19,201 nt of DNA from Pseudomonadota bacterium (GTDB lineage Bacteria > Desulfobacterota > Anaeroferrophillalia > Anaeroferrophillales > Tharpellaceae), in the NCBI GenBank assembly GCA_030641485.1, contig DAOWHJ010000096.1, positions 1 through 19,201 on the forward strand. Reading direction: 5' to 3'. Of the stretch, positions 1 to 7,937 are shown piece after piece. Position numbers and translations under genes: made by a program. The first letter of the stretch is position 1; each line of letters starts with the position of its first letter. The notes beneath the pieces are model-generated. The model was given only the letters and a program-made list of their open reading frames with translations, made no database searches and had not been told where the DNA came from.

Positions 1-2
1 GG

Positions 3-62
3 ACACGACAACTTAGTGCTGTAAAGCTTGTGGATCTGGCAAGAGACTGTATTGCGTATTAG
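3..62 (+). CDS. Possible C-terminal tail of an upstream gene (partial)
   Basis: One forward frame is open from the window edge and ends at TAG 60-62, giving 19 residues that end in LVDLARDCIAY. The composition is protein-like and the promoter of the next gene begins only about 30 bp later, so this could be the end of a gene lying outside the window. A second frame also stops early (TAA at 22-24), so the choice of frame is uncertain. The fragment is too short to assign any family. Confidence 0.25.
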   Translation, partial: TRQLSAVKLVDLARDCIAY

Positions 63-90
63 ATTGCCGCAACAAAGCTCTTGAAAATCT

Positions 91-120
91 TTGTCTCTCG
101 AATGTCCCAAGTTATATAAT
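91..120 (+). promoter_or_regulatory. Predicted sigma-70 promoter of the cytochrome gene
   Basis: A perfect -10 box TATAAT lies at 115-120, preceded by TTGTCT at 91-96 with an 18-bp spacer. Transcription would start near 127, giving a leader of about 50 nt. The -35 box matches consensus at four of six positions. The match is by eye only. Confidence 0.5.
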
Positions 121-138
121 GCCCAATGTGCACTGGGC
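121..138. repeat. Imperfect palindrome at the cytochrome transcription start
   Basis: The 18-bp element has GCCCA and TGGGC as outer arms and TG/CA pairs inside, with mismatches near the centre. It abuts the -10 box at 115-120 and would cover the +1 site, a usual place for a repressor operator. No T-run follows it, so it is unlikely to be an intrinsic terminator of the preceding gene. Confidence 0.4.
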
Positions 139-178
139 TGTGCAAACTCAATAGAATTAAAAAAAGGGAGAAACTACC

Positions 179-1408
179 ATGCTCAGTACTCTTAGAACTT
201 TATTGAATAAATTTATGGGTTTGATTTTCCTGTTTTCGTTGGTTTTTTATTCGCAATCAGTTTTCGCTAACACATATACAGATTCCGCCCATGGGAGTTC
301 CAGTTACGGGGTTGAGAGGACGGCTTGGACTGCTCCTTATGTTCCGGGGAACTGTGCTCATTGTCATGAGCAGCATACTGCTGAGGCTGATGGTCACTTG
401 TTGATTGCCAACAGTTTTAGTGATGTGTTAACCCAACCATACGTAACATCGACAACAGCTTGCTTTGCTTGCCATGCGGGTATTACTGGTTCATTGCAGA
501 ATAATCCGTTTAACAATTATGATTACAGTGCTACCTTTGGTGGGGCGTCAGCTACTACCTCCAACATTATGGCTGCTTTCAATCAGCCATCCTATCACAA
601 TTTGAATGACGTTAAACGTTACATCACCGGCTACAGCGGGACAAAATCTTTCAGTAATTTTCCGGCAGAAACTAATCCCTGTAGTGGTTGTCACAATGTC
701 CACATTGCTAGAGCAAACAAAAGGTATCCCGGACATCCGACCTTCACTGCAATCTCTCGACCCTCAGACCATGAAAATTTGTGGGGGGATGAGGAGGACA
801 ATACAAGTGAGTTGATGACCAGCTATGGTTCTGCTTATCAGCCACCAATTCGTTCCGGCAGTAACCTTGAGCCGGATGGGGTCAGTAGCAGCCGGGTAAT
901 TCAGGCCGCTAAAACGCCAAACTACAACGCTCTCTGTATTGATTGTCACAATTCAACGAATATAATCTATAGCACAACATTGGGGCGTAATTTACTAACT
1001 TTTAATTGGAGTTTGGAAGTGCACGGGCAAGGGGAAGCTCACGATTGGTACGCAGAGCAGGAGATACTTCCTCCTTATTCTGATTCAAACTTAGGAAATT
1101 ATGTCCTTTCATGTATGGATTGTCATGAACCGCATGGTTCACCTAATACTCTTTTGATCCGTAGTCGTGTCAACGGTAGCACGGTCGTAATGCCCCCCGG
1201 TAGTAGCTACTGGAATGAGCTGTGTAAAAGTTGCCATTTGGCAGCTAGTGAGTTGCAAAACTTTCACCATAAAACTCGTCTTGAAGCTGATTATTCATGC
1301 ACAGATTGTCACTATTCTGACAAGCCTAATGCCGATCCAGTAAGTCTAAAACCTTGCTACCCCTGCCATCATCATGGGAGTTCCACCGGTGGATTTAAAA
1401 CCTTCTGA
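179..1408 (+). CDS. Exported octahaem c-type cytochrome
   Basis: The 409-residue protein has a Sec signal peptide: basic residues near the start, a hydrophobic stretch at about 13-28, and likely cleavage after SVFA at residue 30. Eight CxxCH haem-attachment motifs begin at residues 59, 95, 168, 253, 312, 349, 374 and 393, and many extra histidines (for example HEQH, HNVH, HEPHG) could serve as distal ligands. It should mature in the periplasm or on the outer surface and carry electrons, as multihaem cytochromes of metal- or sulfur-reducing bacteria do; the redox partner is unknown. There is no C-terminal anchor and no lipobox. A GGGAG ribosome site at 166-170 lies 8 nt before the ATG. Haems 1-2 and 5-8 are clustered, while a haem-poor stretch of about 80 residues separates haem 3 from haem 4. 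The gene is monocistronic and faces the ferritin-like gene. The exact subfamily is not recognised. Confidence 0.93.
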   Translation: MLSTLRTLLNKFMGLIFLFSLVFYSQSVFANTYTDSAHGSSSYGVERTAWTAPYVPGNCAHCHEQHTAEADGHLLIANSFSDVLTQPYVTSTTACFACHAGITGSLQNNPFNNYDYSATFGGASATTSNIMAAFNQPSYHNLNDVKRYITGYSGTKSFSNFPAETNPCSGCHNVHIARANKRYPGHPTFTAISRPSDHENLWGDEEDNTSELMTSYGSAYQPPIRSGSNLEPDGVSSSRVIQAAKTPNYNALCIDCHNSTNIIYSTTLGRNLLTFNWSLEVHGQGEAHDWYAEQEILPPYSDSNLGNYVLSCMDCHEPHGSPNTLLIRSRVNGSTVVMPPGSSYWNELCKSCHLAASELQNFHHKTRLEADYSCTDCHYSDKPNADPVSLKPCYPCHHHGSSTGGFKTF

Positions 1409-1481
1409 TCCGCGGTTAAGGTAACACTTGGAAAGAGCATTCAATACGGCCTGTGTTTGGGGGTGTGTGAAAGTCACATCT

Positions 1482-1994
1482 CTACATGGGGACAAAATTA
1501 TTGGCTTGCCAGTAGTCCTCTTTGAGGTTGTTAAGTTCTTGGGCAAAACCATCGTAGTGACCTTGTTCCCATTTGACAAGGTGATTGAAAAAAGCCTTCA
1601 CTTCAGAATTGTCTGATTCCTCAGCGCATTGACGGTAGAAGGTGACGGCATTAAGCTCAAGTTGCATGCCGACACTTAAAGCACTGATTTCAAAATGACT
1701 CTGTTTGATGCGAGCTTTAAGCTGGGGGCTAAATATTGGGCCTTCGGCTTCGGCGTTAGGGTCAGTTGCGAGGGGGACGGAAAAGTTGAAATCACCAGTT
1801 TTCAGGACGCTGGCGTACTGTTTTTTTAGGTAGTTAAAATGGAGGAGTTCCTCTTCGGCAAGTCGCTTAAATGTCGTTTTTCCTTGTGGATCCTCAGTCG
1901 TTGCGGCGGCATTGTTGTAGAAATGGTGGCCAGTCATCTCGGCTTCCATCGCAGTTTTTAAAGCGGTCAGAATTTTTTCGTTGCCAGTAGTCAT
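1482..1994 (-). CDS. Ferritin-like diiron protein (rubrerythrin-type domain, no rubredoxin tail)
   Basis: The 170-residue protein is a four-helix bundle with two half-sites for a diiron centre: E19 with E49xxH52 in the first half, and E113 with E143xxH146 in the second. This is the rubrerythrin pattern, but the C-terminal CxxC rubredoxin domain is absent. Family members bind iron and often reduce peroxide or store iron; the precise activity here is inferred. ATG at 1994 is chosen because AAGGAG at 2002-2007 lies 7 nt upstream. An in-frame TTG six bases earlier, at 2000, would leave almost no spacing. The gene converges with the cytochrome gene and has its own promoter, so it is not part of the yhaO-yhaN operon. 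A link to oxygen or peroxide defence in an anaerobe is plausible. Confidence 0.85.
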   Translation of the reverse strand: MTTGNEKILTALKTAMEAEMTGHHFYNNAAATTEDPQGKTTFKRLAEEELLHFNYLKKQYASVLKTGDFNFSVPLATDPNAEAEGPIFSPQLKARIKQSHFEISALSVGMQLELNAVTFYRQCAEESDNSEVKAFFNHLVKWEQGHYDGFAQELNNLKEDYWQANNFVPM

Positions 1995-2063
1995 AGTCAA
2001 ACTCCTTATAGAATTATGGGTGATTTGATCATTAATTAATTAGCTGGGCGTTAATCTGGATAT

Positions 2064-2092
2064 TTTTTATCCTGTTTAATGTTGTTTGTCAA
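2064..2092 (-). promoter_or_regulatory. Predicted promoter of the ferritin-like gene with overlapping dyads
   Basis: Reading leftwards, a perfect -35 TTGACA (2092-2087) is followed by a 17-bp spacer and TAAAAA (2069-2064). Two short perfect inverted repeats overlap the boxes: TTGTT/AACAA around the -35 (2082-2095, 4-nt loop) and GGATA/TATCC around the -10 (2058-2072, 5-nt loop). The dyads may be operator sites, but no known regulator consensus is recognised. Confidence 0.5.
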
Positions 2093-2120
2093 CAATTATT
2101 CTCAAGTTTGATGGCGTCGT

Positions 2121-2148
2121 AAAAAGTACTTTGTTAGCTGAAGAGTAC
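2121..2148 (-). terminator. Weak possible terminator after yhaN
   Basis: On the minus strand a GTACT/AGTAC stem, extended by two A-T pairs past a one-base bulge, closes an 8-nt loop and is followed by five T residues. It lies just beyond the yhaN stop. The stem is AT-rich and weak, so termination efficiency is doubtful. Confidence 0.3.
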
Positions 2149-2154
2149 ACATGT

Positions 2155-5100
2155 TTACAGATTATGGATTTTAATCACTCCAGGATTATCAATATTTTTA
2201 GCCAATTCCACAATTTGTTGGTGGTGGGTAAAAAGAATTACTTGATTCAATTTTGCGAGTTCGGTCAGTATTTTAATGGTTGCCTGAGAGCGTTCATCAT
2301 CGAAGTTGATGAGGATGTCATCAACAATAAGAGGCATGGGTTCATTGTGCTCTAAACGTTCCTGGATGGTGGCAAGGCGGAGGGCAAGATAGAGTTGATC
2401 GCAGGTGCCATCACTCATGCCTTCGACGGCAACCCGAGAATTATTTGTTCGCACTCCAATTAAGTTGGGGTTGCCGTTGTCATCTATGTCGGTTCGGAGC
2501 CCGGCAAAAGATCCTAAAGTCAGTTGAGAAAACAATTTAGAGGCGATCTTTAAAATTGGATCTTGATGCTCTTTACGGTAGCGTTCAATCTCATCTTTGA
2601 GCACGGCTATAGTCAATTTGATTATGGAGTAATGTTCGACAAGACGTCGTATTTTTGTCCCAACCTGCTCCATCTTTGCCGCTACATCTGCTGCTTGGCT
2701 GCTGCCATCCATGAGCTGTAGTTCGCGATTTTCTTCACCAATCAGTTTTAATGACTCGCTAATCTTGGGGTGAAGTTCCTGGTCAAACTGTCTTTTTAGA
2801 GAGGTGATTTGCCCCGGCAGGTCATCTACATTAACGGTTTCAGTCTGGAGTTTTAGTGCTGCAAGCGGAATTCCTTCACTAACTTTTGCCAGGGCCGAGT
2901 TGGCATCTGAAATCTTCTCATGGAGCCGTAAAGATTCCGCTGATTTTCTGATGGCTGCTGCAAGTTTTTCACTCTTATCGCTTTTTGCAGTGACCAGTAA
3001 CTTAGCCATTTCTCCATCCAGACTCTGCAGGGTTTTCTGAGCATTCTTAAGCTCAAGAGTCAGGGCCTCCAGCTCCTCACTGTTTTTCTTATGCAACTCA
3101 CTATTCTGACGGGCCTCACCCAGCATTGAGTGTAGCTGCAGGGTCGCCTGATCTGCGGATAAAGTCTTTAGGTCAGAGGGGCCGGCTATTTTTTTTAATA
3201 GGGCCAGAATATCAATACTGAATTTTTGCATGTCGCGGTCAATACCATTGATGCGACTTTGAAACTCTTTGGCTTTGTCGAGCTTATCAATACAGATGCC
3301 AATGGTTTCAAGACGGTCAAGAATTTCACTGGGCAAGACCTGCTCCTGCAGTCTTAGACCGGTCAGGGCATTTTCCCATCTCGCTTGCCACTCAATCAGG
3401 GAGCTTTCAGTCTCTTCTAGGTTTCTTTGGGCTCTGTGCCGGGCGGTTTGGGCCAGACTTTGTTGCCCTGACAGTTTCTCTAGTGTAGCTTTATGCAGAA
3501 CCATATTTTCTAACACAGTTTCAGCCAAGATCAGAATTGGTGCCAGTTCTGGGTCGGAAAACTCAGCGTTATTTCCGAGTTCTTTAAGCTCATCAGCTAA
3601 AACCGCTCGAATTTGTTGTCGCGCTTTTTTCCTGTCCAGGAGTTCATTTTCTTTGTTTAAGAGTTCACCTGATTTGAATTGGAGCTTGTCAATCTCAGTC
3701 AGCCAAGAGAGCATTTCCCTGGGTGGGAGTGGTTTGATTTTGCTGGTTTGCCATTCTGCCTGCCAACTGCTATTAAGGACTTTTTGTTGGCGTAGCAGCT
3801 CATTCTCTTGGGTGATGATGAACTGAATTGTCTCACTCAAACTTTCTATCCTGGCCTTTAATGATGCCGCTTTGGCAACCCGTTCTGCCTCTCGTCTCAG
3901 ACGGTCAGCAATAAGATCGGCACGTTCGACATTCTTTTCATAGGCGTCATGCAGGGTTAGGTCGGGTTCGTATTCTCGCGCCTCTTCAGTAATGACCTGA
4001 CCTCCAAGCCACTGTTTACGCAACAGTTGCCAGCCTTTCTGACGTTTCTGGCGCGATGCTTCCAGATCTTGTTCGGAGGGGACATTCCCCCCATAGACAA
4101 TCTCTTTGTCATCAGTTTTGGTGCTCTGTAGCTCGATCTCGGTGCGCTTCCGCTCTTTCTTGAGTTGCTGAATTTCTTTGCTAAGCTCACTGAAATCATC
4201 CTCAAAGCGTCGTACTGTTTCTAGTAGGGGGAGGGGGGATATGAGCAATTGTTTCAGGGTTCCGGGCCATAAGCCCAAGCGCTTAATTTTGGAGCTGCTA
4301 CTTTTCTTGTCTCCATCTAGGTCACGGGAAATCTTCGCAATTTGCCCGTCAATATCACCAGCTTTTTGCGTCAGTTTAATCGCCTTGATTAAATTATTAC
4401 ACTCCTTGTTGGGGGGGTGACTGGATAAGACTGCAGCAATTTTTTTAATCTCCTGGGTTGCCATATCTTTCTGTTTATGAGCTTGAGCTGCCTGTTGAAT
4501 CAAAGCTTCGTGTTGTGAGCCTAAAGCTTGGATGGTCCGCCTTTTGCCGAGGACTGGTCGTAAAGAGCTGATATCGTCCAAGGTTAAATCGGGTCGGATT
4601 TCTTCCAGTAGAGATCCGGCATCTATGCGATATGTGATACGCATACCATCAAGCCGGACTCGATCCTGTAAGCCTTTTCGGTATTCACCAAGCCGTTGAT
4701 GCAGGTCTTCTATGGTTTCAGCATGGTTGATAAGAGTATGGTTAAGGTGAATGCCAGCTTGTTTTAGCTGGAGTTTTCTGAGACGGTCATGGTAGTTGTC
4801 GATTCGGAGCCTGGTTTCACGGATATCACGCTCAACTTTTTGGAGCTGTTCCGAAAACTCCGGAGCCAGAATAACTACCTCACCTAACTCTTCTAGCTGT
4901 TTTTGCAGGTTTTCCAGTACGGCCAATTCCGGGATGACTTTGTTTAAACGTTCCAGTCGCCGTATCTCTACACTTTTCAAGCGACTCTCTTCCTCAAGCC
5001 TTGTATGCTCAGCTTCAGCCTCCTGCAAATGCTGATGGTGCGCTTTCCACTTGCTCGGAAGTAGGCTTAGATCCCTGACGCTTTTTTTAAGCTCCTTGTA

Positions 5101-5664
5101 CTCTTTTATAGCTTGGTTGATCTGCTGCTTACTGCCGCGATCCTTAAACAGCTCATCCGCTTCAGCTTCAAGGGTGTCAAGGATTTTTTTAAGTGATGAA
5201 ATTCCGGTGCCAGCCGCGAACAGGGCCTGGCCGACCTCACCTTTCTGGGCGAGGATATCCTGACCTCCGGCCACCAGTGTTTTGTGATCTATGCCGTATA
5301 GTGATTCAAACAGGGTCGGGTCAACACCCGGTAAAAAGGCGGCGAGAGTGTTTGCGGCCAATGGGTTCCCGTTAATATCGAGTAGACTGGCTTTTCTTTT
5401 TTTGCGTCGGCTAAAGGTGAGTTGCTGGCCTTTGGCGTTCTCAATATTGCCGGCAACCAAAAGTTGATCATTAGCGTGTTGAAAATTATCTGAAGTTCGT
5501 TCAGGGAAACCGTAAAGCAGAGCTTTTAGCGCCCGCAGTGAGCTACTCTTTCCGGCCTCGTTGGCACCAAAGATGATATGGAGACCCGGTAGCTTCGAGT
5601 CGAGTGCAATCGTTCGGTCAGTAAAAGGGCCAAACGCTTTTAGGTCCAGACGGTTGATCTTCAT
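2155..5664 (-). CDS. yhaN: YhaN/SbcC-like SMC-type ATPase of a DNA repair nuclease complex
   Basis: The 1169-residue protein has the split ABC-ATPase layout of Rad50/SbcC relatives. The N-terminal half carries Walker A GANEAGKS at residues 33-40. A long, charged, coiled-coil middle spans roughly 180-1040. The C-terminal half carries a signature-like segment MSDGTCDQLYLAL at about 1083-1095 and Walker B LIVDD at 1112-1116, followed by a THH switch segment. The N-terminal opening, FGPFTDRTIALDSKLPGL, is typical of the YhaN group (AAA_27). It has no CxxC zinc hook between the coils and only a few scattered cysteines, so it is not a classic Rad50/SbcC. At 1169 residues it exceeds Bacillus YhaN (about 960). 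Its ATG overlaps the stop of the upstream nuclease gene as ATGA (5661-5664), which implies translational coupling and a two-subunit complex. The role in DNA end processing is inferred from the family. Confidence 0.88.
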   Translation of the reverse strand: MKINRLDLKAFGPFTDRTIALDSKLPGLHIIFGANEAGKSSSLRALKALLYGFPERTSDNFQHANDQLLVAGNIENAKGQQLTFSRRKKRKASLLDINGNPLAANTLAAFLPGVDPTLFESLYGIDHKTLVAGGQDILAQKGEVGQALFAAGTGISSLKKILDTLEAEADELFKDRGSKQQINQAIKEYKELKKSVRDLSLLPSKWKAHHQHLQEAEAEHTRLEEESRLKSVEIRRLERLNKVIPELAVLENLQKQLEELGEVVILAPEFSEQLQKVERDIRETRLRIDNYHDRLRKLQLKQAGIHLNHTLINHAETIEDLHQRLGEYRKGLQDRVRLDGMRITYRIDAGSLLEEIRPDLTLDDISSLRPVLGKRRTIQALGSQHEALIQQAAQAHKQKDMATQEIKKIAAVLSSHPPNKECNNLIKAIKLTQKAGDIDGQIAKISRDLDGDKKSSSSKIKRLGLWPGTLKQLLISPLPLLETVRRFEDDFSELSKEIQQLKKERKRTEIELQSTKTDDKEIVYGGNVPSEQDLEASRQKRQKGWQLLRKQWLGGQVITEEAREYEPDLTLHDAYEKNVERADLIADRLRREAERVAKAASLKARIESLSETIQFIITQENELLRQQKVLNSSWQAEWQTSKIKPLPPREMLSWLTEIDKLQFKSGELLNKENELLDRKKARQQIRAVLADELKELGNNAEFSDPELAPILILAETVLENMVLHKATLEKLSGQQSLAQTARHRAQRNLEETESSLIEWQARWENALTGLRLQEQVLPSEILDRLETIGICIDKLDKAKEFQSRINGIDRDMQKFSIDILALLKKIAGPSDLKTLSADQATLQLHSMLGEARQNSELHKKNSEELEALTLELKNAQKTLQSLDGEMAKLLVTAKSDKSEKLAAAIRKSAESLRLHEKISDANSALAKVSEGIPLAALKLQTETVNVDDLPGQITSLKRQFDQELHPKISESLKLIGEENRELQLMDGSSQAADVAAKMEQVGTKIRRLVEHYSIIKLTIAVLKDEIERYRKEHQDPILKIASKLFSQLTLGSFAGLRTDIDDNGNPNLIGVRTNNSRVAVEGMSDGTCDQLYLALRLATIQERLEHNEPMPLIVDDILINFDDERSQATIKILTELAKLNQVILFTHHQQIVELAKNIDNPGVIKIHNL

Positions 5665-6917
5665 GTTGCGCCGCCAAGTTGAATCAATTTAGCGATCAGG
5701 AGCTCTTTAACCTCTGATTGTAGTTCTCCTGATTTGTGGGGCCGACTCTCTGGCGAAAAAGTTTCATCAATTAATTCGGCCGGGAGTTTCGCTTTCAGAT
5801 TGGCAAGGTTATGGGTTAGGGTTGTGAGCACACTTGCGTCAGAATCTAGTTTGTCAACTGCCGCGAGCAGCTCTGACAGAGGATTGTTCCCGCCTGTGAG
5901 CTCTTCTCGGTTTAGGTTATGGCTGGTTCTAAATTTTATCTTTTCGAGCCAGATACTTTCGAGGCTGGCGGCAATCCCCCTGATCTCCTCGCTTATTTGG
6001 AGGGATTGTACATGCAGTTCTGCATGTACCGGGCAGCTTCCCTCTAGTAGCAAGCGCAAGGCTAAAGTCTTGTTGCCGGCCAGAGAACGCTCTTTTTCCA
6101 GGGCTGAACGAACCATCTCGTAGAGCGTCTCTTTGCACTCGCATCCGGTTAGATCCAGATGGCATAAAGACCAACGGAGCACATCAAGCTCACACTCTTC
6201 GACCGCCGAAATTCGGCCATTATCTACGGTTACTAACGTAGCGCTTTTGGCACCGGTTTCCTTGATGTGGCGGCCCTGAAGATTGCCAGGAAAGATGATC
6301 ATGGGATCTTTACAAACAACTTCACGTTTGTGGATATGGCCCAATGCCCAGTAGTCATAGCCTTTGGAAATAAGATCATCCGGGGAGCACGGAACATAAT
6401 TCTCATGTCCCTCACGTCCAGTTAAAGAGGTATGAAGTAAGCCTATATTAAAATAATTGGGGTCACATGGAGGGTACTTTTCGGCGAGGTTGTCCGTGAC
6501 GGCTCGTGATGAATAGCTTTGACCGTGGATGGCGAAATCAATCTCATCAAGCTTTACTGATTGAGGTTGCTTAGAAGAAAAAAGTACGACATTGTCAGGC
6601 AATGGCATGGTCTTGGTGATCTGGCTGGCGGCATCATGGTTGCCGGAAACTATGAAAACCTTAATTCCGGCCTGATCTAAGCGGCCCATTCGGGAGGCGA
6701 AAAAGAGACCGGTGTTGTAATCTTTCCAGTCCCCATCATAAAGATCTCCAGCAATAAGGATGAAACTGACCTCTTTCTCTAAGGCCAATTCAATCAGCTT
6801 GTCAAATGCTCGCCGCGTTGCTCCCCGGAGTTCTTCTAGTGGCGCCTCTTCATGTACTTCAAGTCCTTTTAAGGGGCTGTCGAGATGAATGTCGGCTGTG
6901 TGGAGGAATTTGATCAT
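5661..6917 (-). CDS. yhaO: YhaO/SbcD-like metallophosphoesterase DNA nuclease subunit
   Basis: This 418-residue protein has all the calcineurin-type phosphoesterase motifs in order: D9xH11, GDLYD at 57-61, GNHD at 92-95, H162 and GHIH at 193-196. These residues bind two metal ions in Mre11/SbcD-type exonucleases. The C-terminal third (about 250-418) lacks the catalytic motifs and is largely helical, as expected for the part that contacts the ATPase partner. The length matches Bacillus YhaO (about 408). The protein is cytoplasmic. It is the first gene of the operon, with the ATPase overlapping its stop codon. No strong ribosome site precedes the ATG, although the region is purine-poor rather than structured. 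A promoter with a palindrome lies about 70 bp upstream. Substrate specificity cannot be told from sequence. Confidence 0.9.
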   Translation of the reverse strand: MIKFLHTADIHLDSPLKGLEVHEEAPLEELRGATRRAFDKLIELALEKEVSFILIAGDLYDGDWKDYNTGLFFASRMGRLDQAGIKVFIVSGNHDAASQITKTMPLPDNVVLFSSKQPQSVKLDEIDFAIHGQSYSSRAVTDNLAEKYPPCDPNYFNIGLLHTSLTGREGHENYVPCSPDDLISKGYDYWALGHIHKREVVCKDPMIIFPGNLQGRHIKETGAKSATLVTVDNGRISAVEECELDVLRWSLCHLDLTGCECKETLYEMVRSALEKERSLAGNKTLALRLLLEGSCPVHAELHVQSLQISEEIRGIAASLESIWLEKIKFRTSHNLNREELTGGNNPLSELLAAVDKLDSDASVLTTLTHNLANLKAKLPAELIDETFSPESRPHKSGELQSEVKELLIAKLIQLGGAT

Positions 6918-6968
6918 AGAGCCCGCTATCTAATCTGCTCAGGAGACTTATTTAGCTATATGCAAGTG

Positions 6969-6991
6969 TTATAGTGCGCTGACCACTATAA
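6969..6991. repeat. Perfect 8-bp inverted repeat over the yhaO -10 box (candidate operator)
   Basis: Arms TTATAGTG (6969-6976) and CACTATAA (6984-6991) are perfectly complementary across a 7-nt gap. The right arm contains the predicted -10 box of the yhaO promoter, and the left arm falls near the start of transcription. Such a position suggests a repressor site. I do not recognise a LexA, Fur or other standard consensus. Confidence 0.5.
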
Positions 6992-7013
6992 ACAGCATCT
7001 TATGCGATGTCAA
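6985..7013 (-). promoter_or_regulatory. Near-consensus promoter of the yhaO-yhaN operon
   Basis: Reading leftwards, a perfect -35 TTGACA (7013-7008) is followed by a 17-bp spacer and TATAGT (6990-6985), which matches the -10 consensus at five of six positions. The leader would be about 60 nt. The gap after mqnA, together with this promoter, shows that yhaO-yhaN can be transcribed independently of pcnB-mqnA. Confidence 0.65.
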
Positions 7014-7049
7014 TAGCTGGTTTATATCGGGTTGGATAAATAGCTGGTT
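7012..7049. repeat. Pair of 11-bp direct repeats upstream of the yhaO promoter
   Basis: AATAGCTGGTT occurs at 7012-7022 and again at 7039-7049, 27 bp apart start to start (about 2.5 helical turns). The first copy touches the -35 box and the second lies upstream of it, an arrangement that would suit an activator or a repressor dimer pair. It could also be chance. Confidence 0.35.
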
Positions 7050-7060
7050 ACTAGGTAGGA

Positions 7061-7936
7061 TTAGGGTTTTGGGAAAAAATAGAGTTTTGGGACCTGGTCG
7101 ATGAGCTTTAGATCATGAGCCAGTTTGTAGAAGTGGGCAAGTCCGGCAAGGGCCCGTTTGTCAAGTTTGTAGGAGATTGCCTGGCGCCAGTAGGTGAGAA
7201 GTTGTGAGGGTGTGATTTCGGGGTTGCTTTCGATCTCAGTCAGGGCAGTAGTTGAGAGGTCGGCGAGTTTGTTTGGGAGTGTTCTCGTGATATCATTTAA
7301 TGAGCGGTGCAGGGCGATAATGGCTTGACCTTTATACTTAATCGAGTCTTTGCGACCAATCCAGAGGGCGTAAACAAATGGTAGGTTGGTAAACTTGTAC
7401 CAGAGTTGGCCGAGATCGTAAACCCTGTATCCCGCAGGCGGTTGGTGGTAGAACTTAAGCGCCTGATCTCCAATGATCAGAGCCGCATCCACTAGCTCAT
7501 TACCGGGAGAGAATTCTGCATTTGTGAAGGAGAGGCAGTTAGTTTTAAGTTTTTGGAAGTGGAACAGAATTATTTTTAAGAGGGAGATTGAGGTTAGAGA
7601 GTGGTTGGTTAAAGAGATTGTGCAGCCGGAAAGTTCGGCCAGCGGGCAACGGCTTAACAAAATGACGCTTCGAACTTCGCTAAGTGATGCGATTGTGATA
7701 TCCGGTAAGATGAAATAATCGTTGGCATCGGCATCAGCGAGTAGCATTGAGGATGATGGGCTGATGTCTATTTCGCCACTTTTAAGGCCCGAGTTGAGTC
7801 TTGTCGGATGACCGGAAATCAGGTTGAATTGGTTTTGGTTTAACTCTTTTGGTAGTTGCTTGAAGAGGGGCCAGCAGTTTAAGTAATTAATTCTGCCAAG
7901 GTTCAGTTGTGATCGTTGCATGGTTGGTTTGCCCAC
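7061..7936 (-). CDS. mqnA: Chorismate dehydratase of the futalosine menaquinone pathway
   Basis: The 291-residue protein matches the MqnA family. It opens with LGRINYLNCWPLF (residues 13-25), continues with a GEIDISPSSS motif and the PDITI..SEVRSVILLS segment, and has the two-lobed periplasmic-binding-protein-like fold expected of the family. MqnA dehydrates chorismate to 3-enolpyruvylbenzoate, the first committed step of menaquinone synthesis by the futalosine route. No other mqn gene is in the window. The proposed start is GTG at 7936, 1 bp after the pcnB stop and preceded by GAGGA (7946-7942, 5 nt spacing). An ATG at 7921 would shorten it by five residues and still keep the conserved start of the domain. 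Translational coupling to pcnB is likely. A functional link between the two genes is not obvious. Confidence 0.87.
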   Translation of the reverse strand: MGKPTMQRSQLNLGRINYLNCWPLFKQLPKELNQNQFNLISGHPTRLNSGLKSGEIDISPSSSMLLADADANDYFILPDITIASLSEVRSVILLSRCPLAELSGCTISLTNHSLTSISLLKIILFHFQKLKTNCLSFTNAEFSPGNELVDAALIIGDQALKFYHQPPAGYRVYDLGQLWYKFTNLPFVYALWIGRKDSIKYKGQAIIALHRSLNDITRTLPNKLADLSTTALTEIESNPEITPSQLLTYWRQAISYKLDKRALAGLAHFYKLAHDLKLIDQVPKLYFFPKP

Positions 7937-7937
7937 C

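Noticed and set aside
1466..1478. TGTGA/TCACA hairpin between the cytochrome and ferritin-like genes
   Set aside because: Only five pairs with a 3-nt loop and no T-run on either strand, so not supportable as a terminator. It resembles a CRP half-site pair, but with wrong spacing and position.
3269..3826. 185-codon forward frame inside yhaN
   Set aside because: It is antisense to the coiled-coil part of a clear gene, and its serine/leucine-rich composition is that of a shadow frame.
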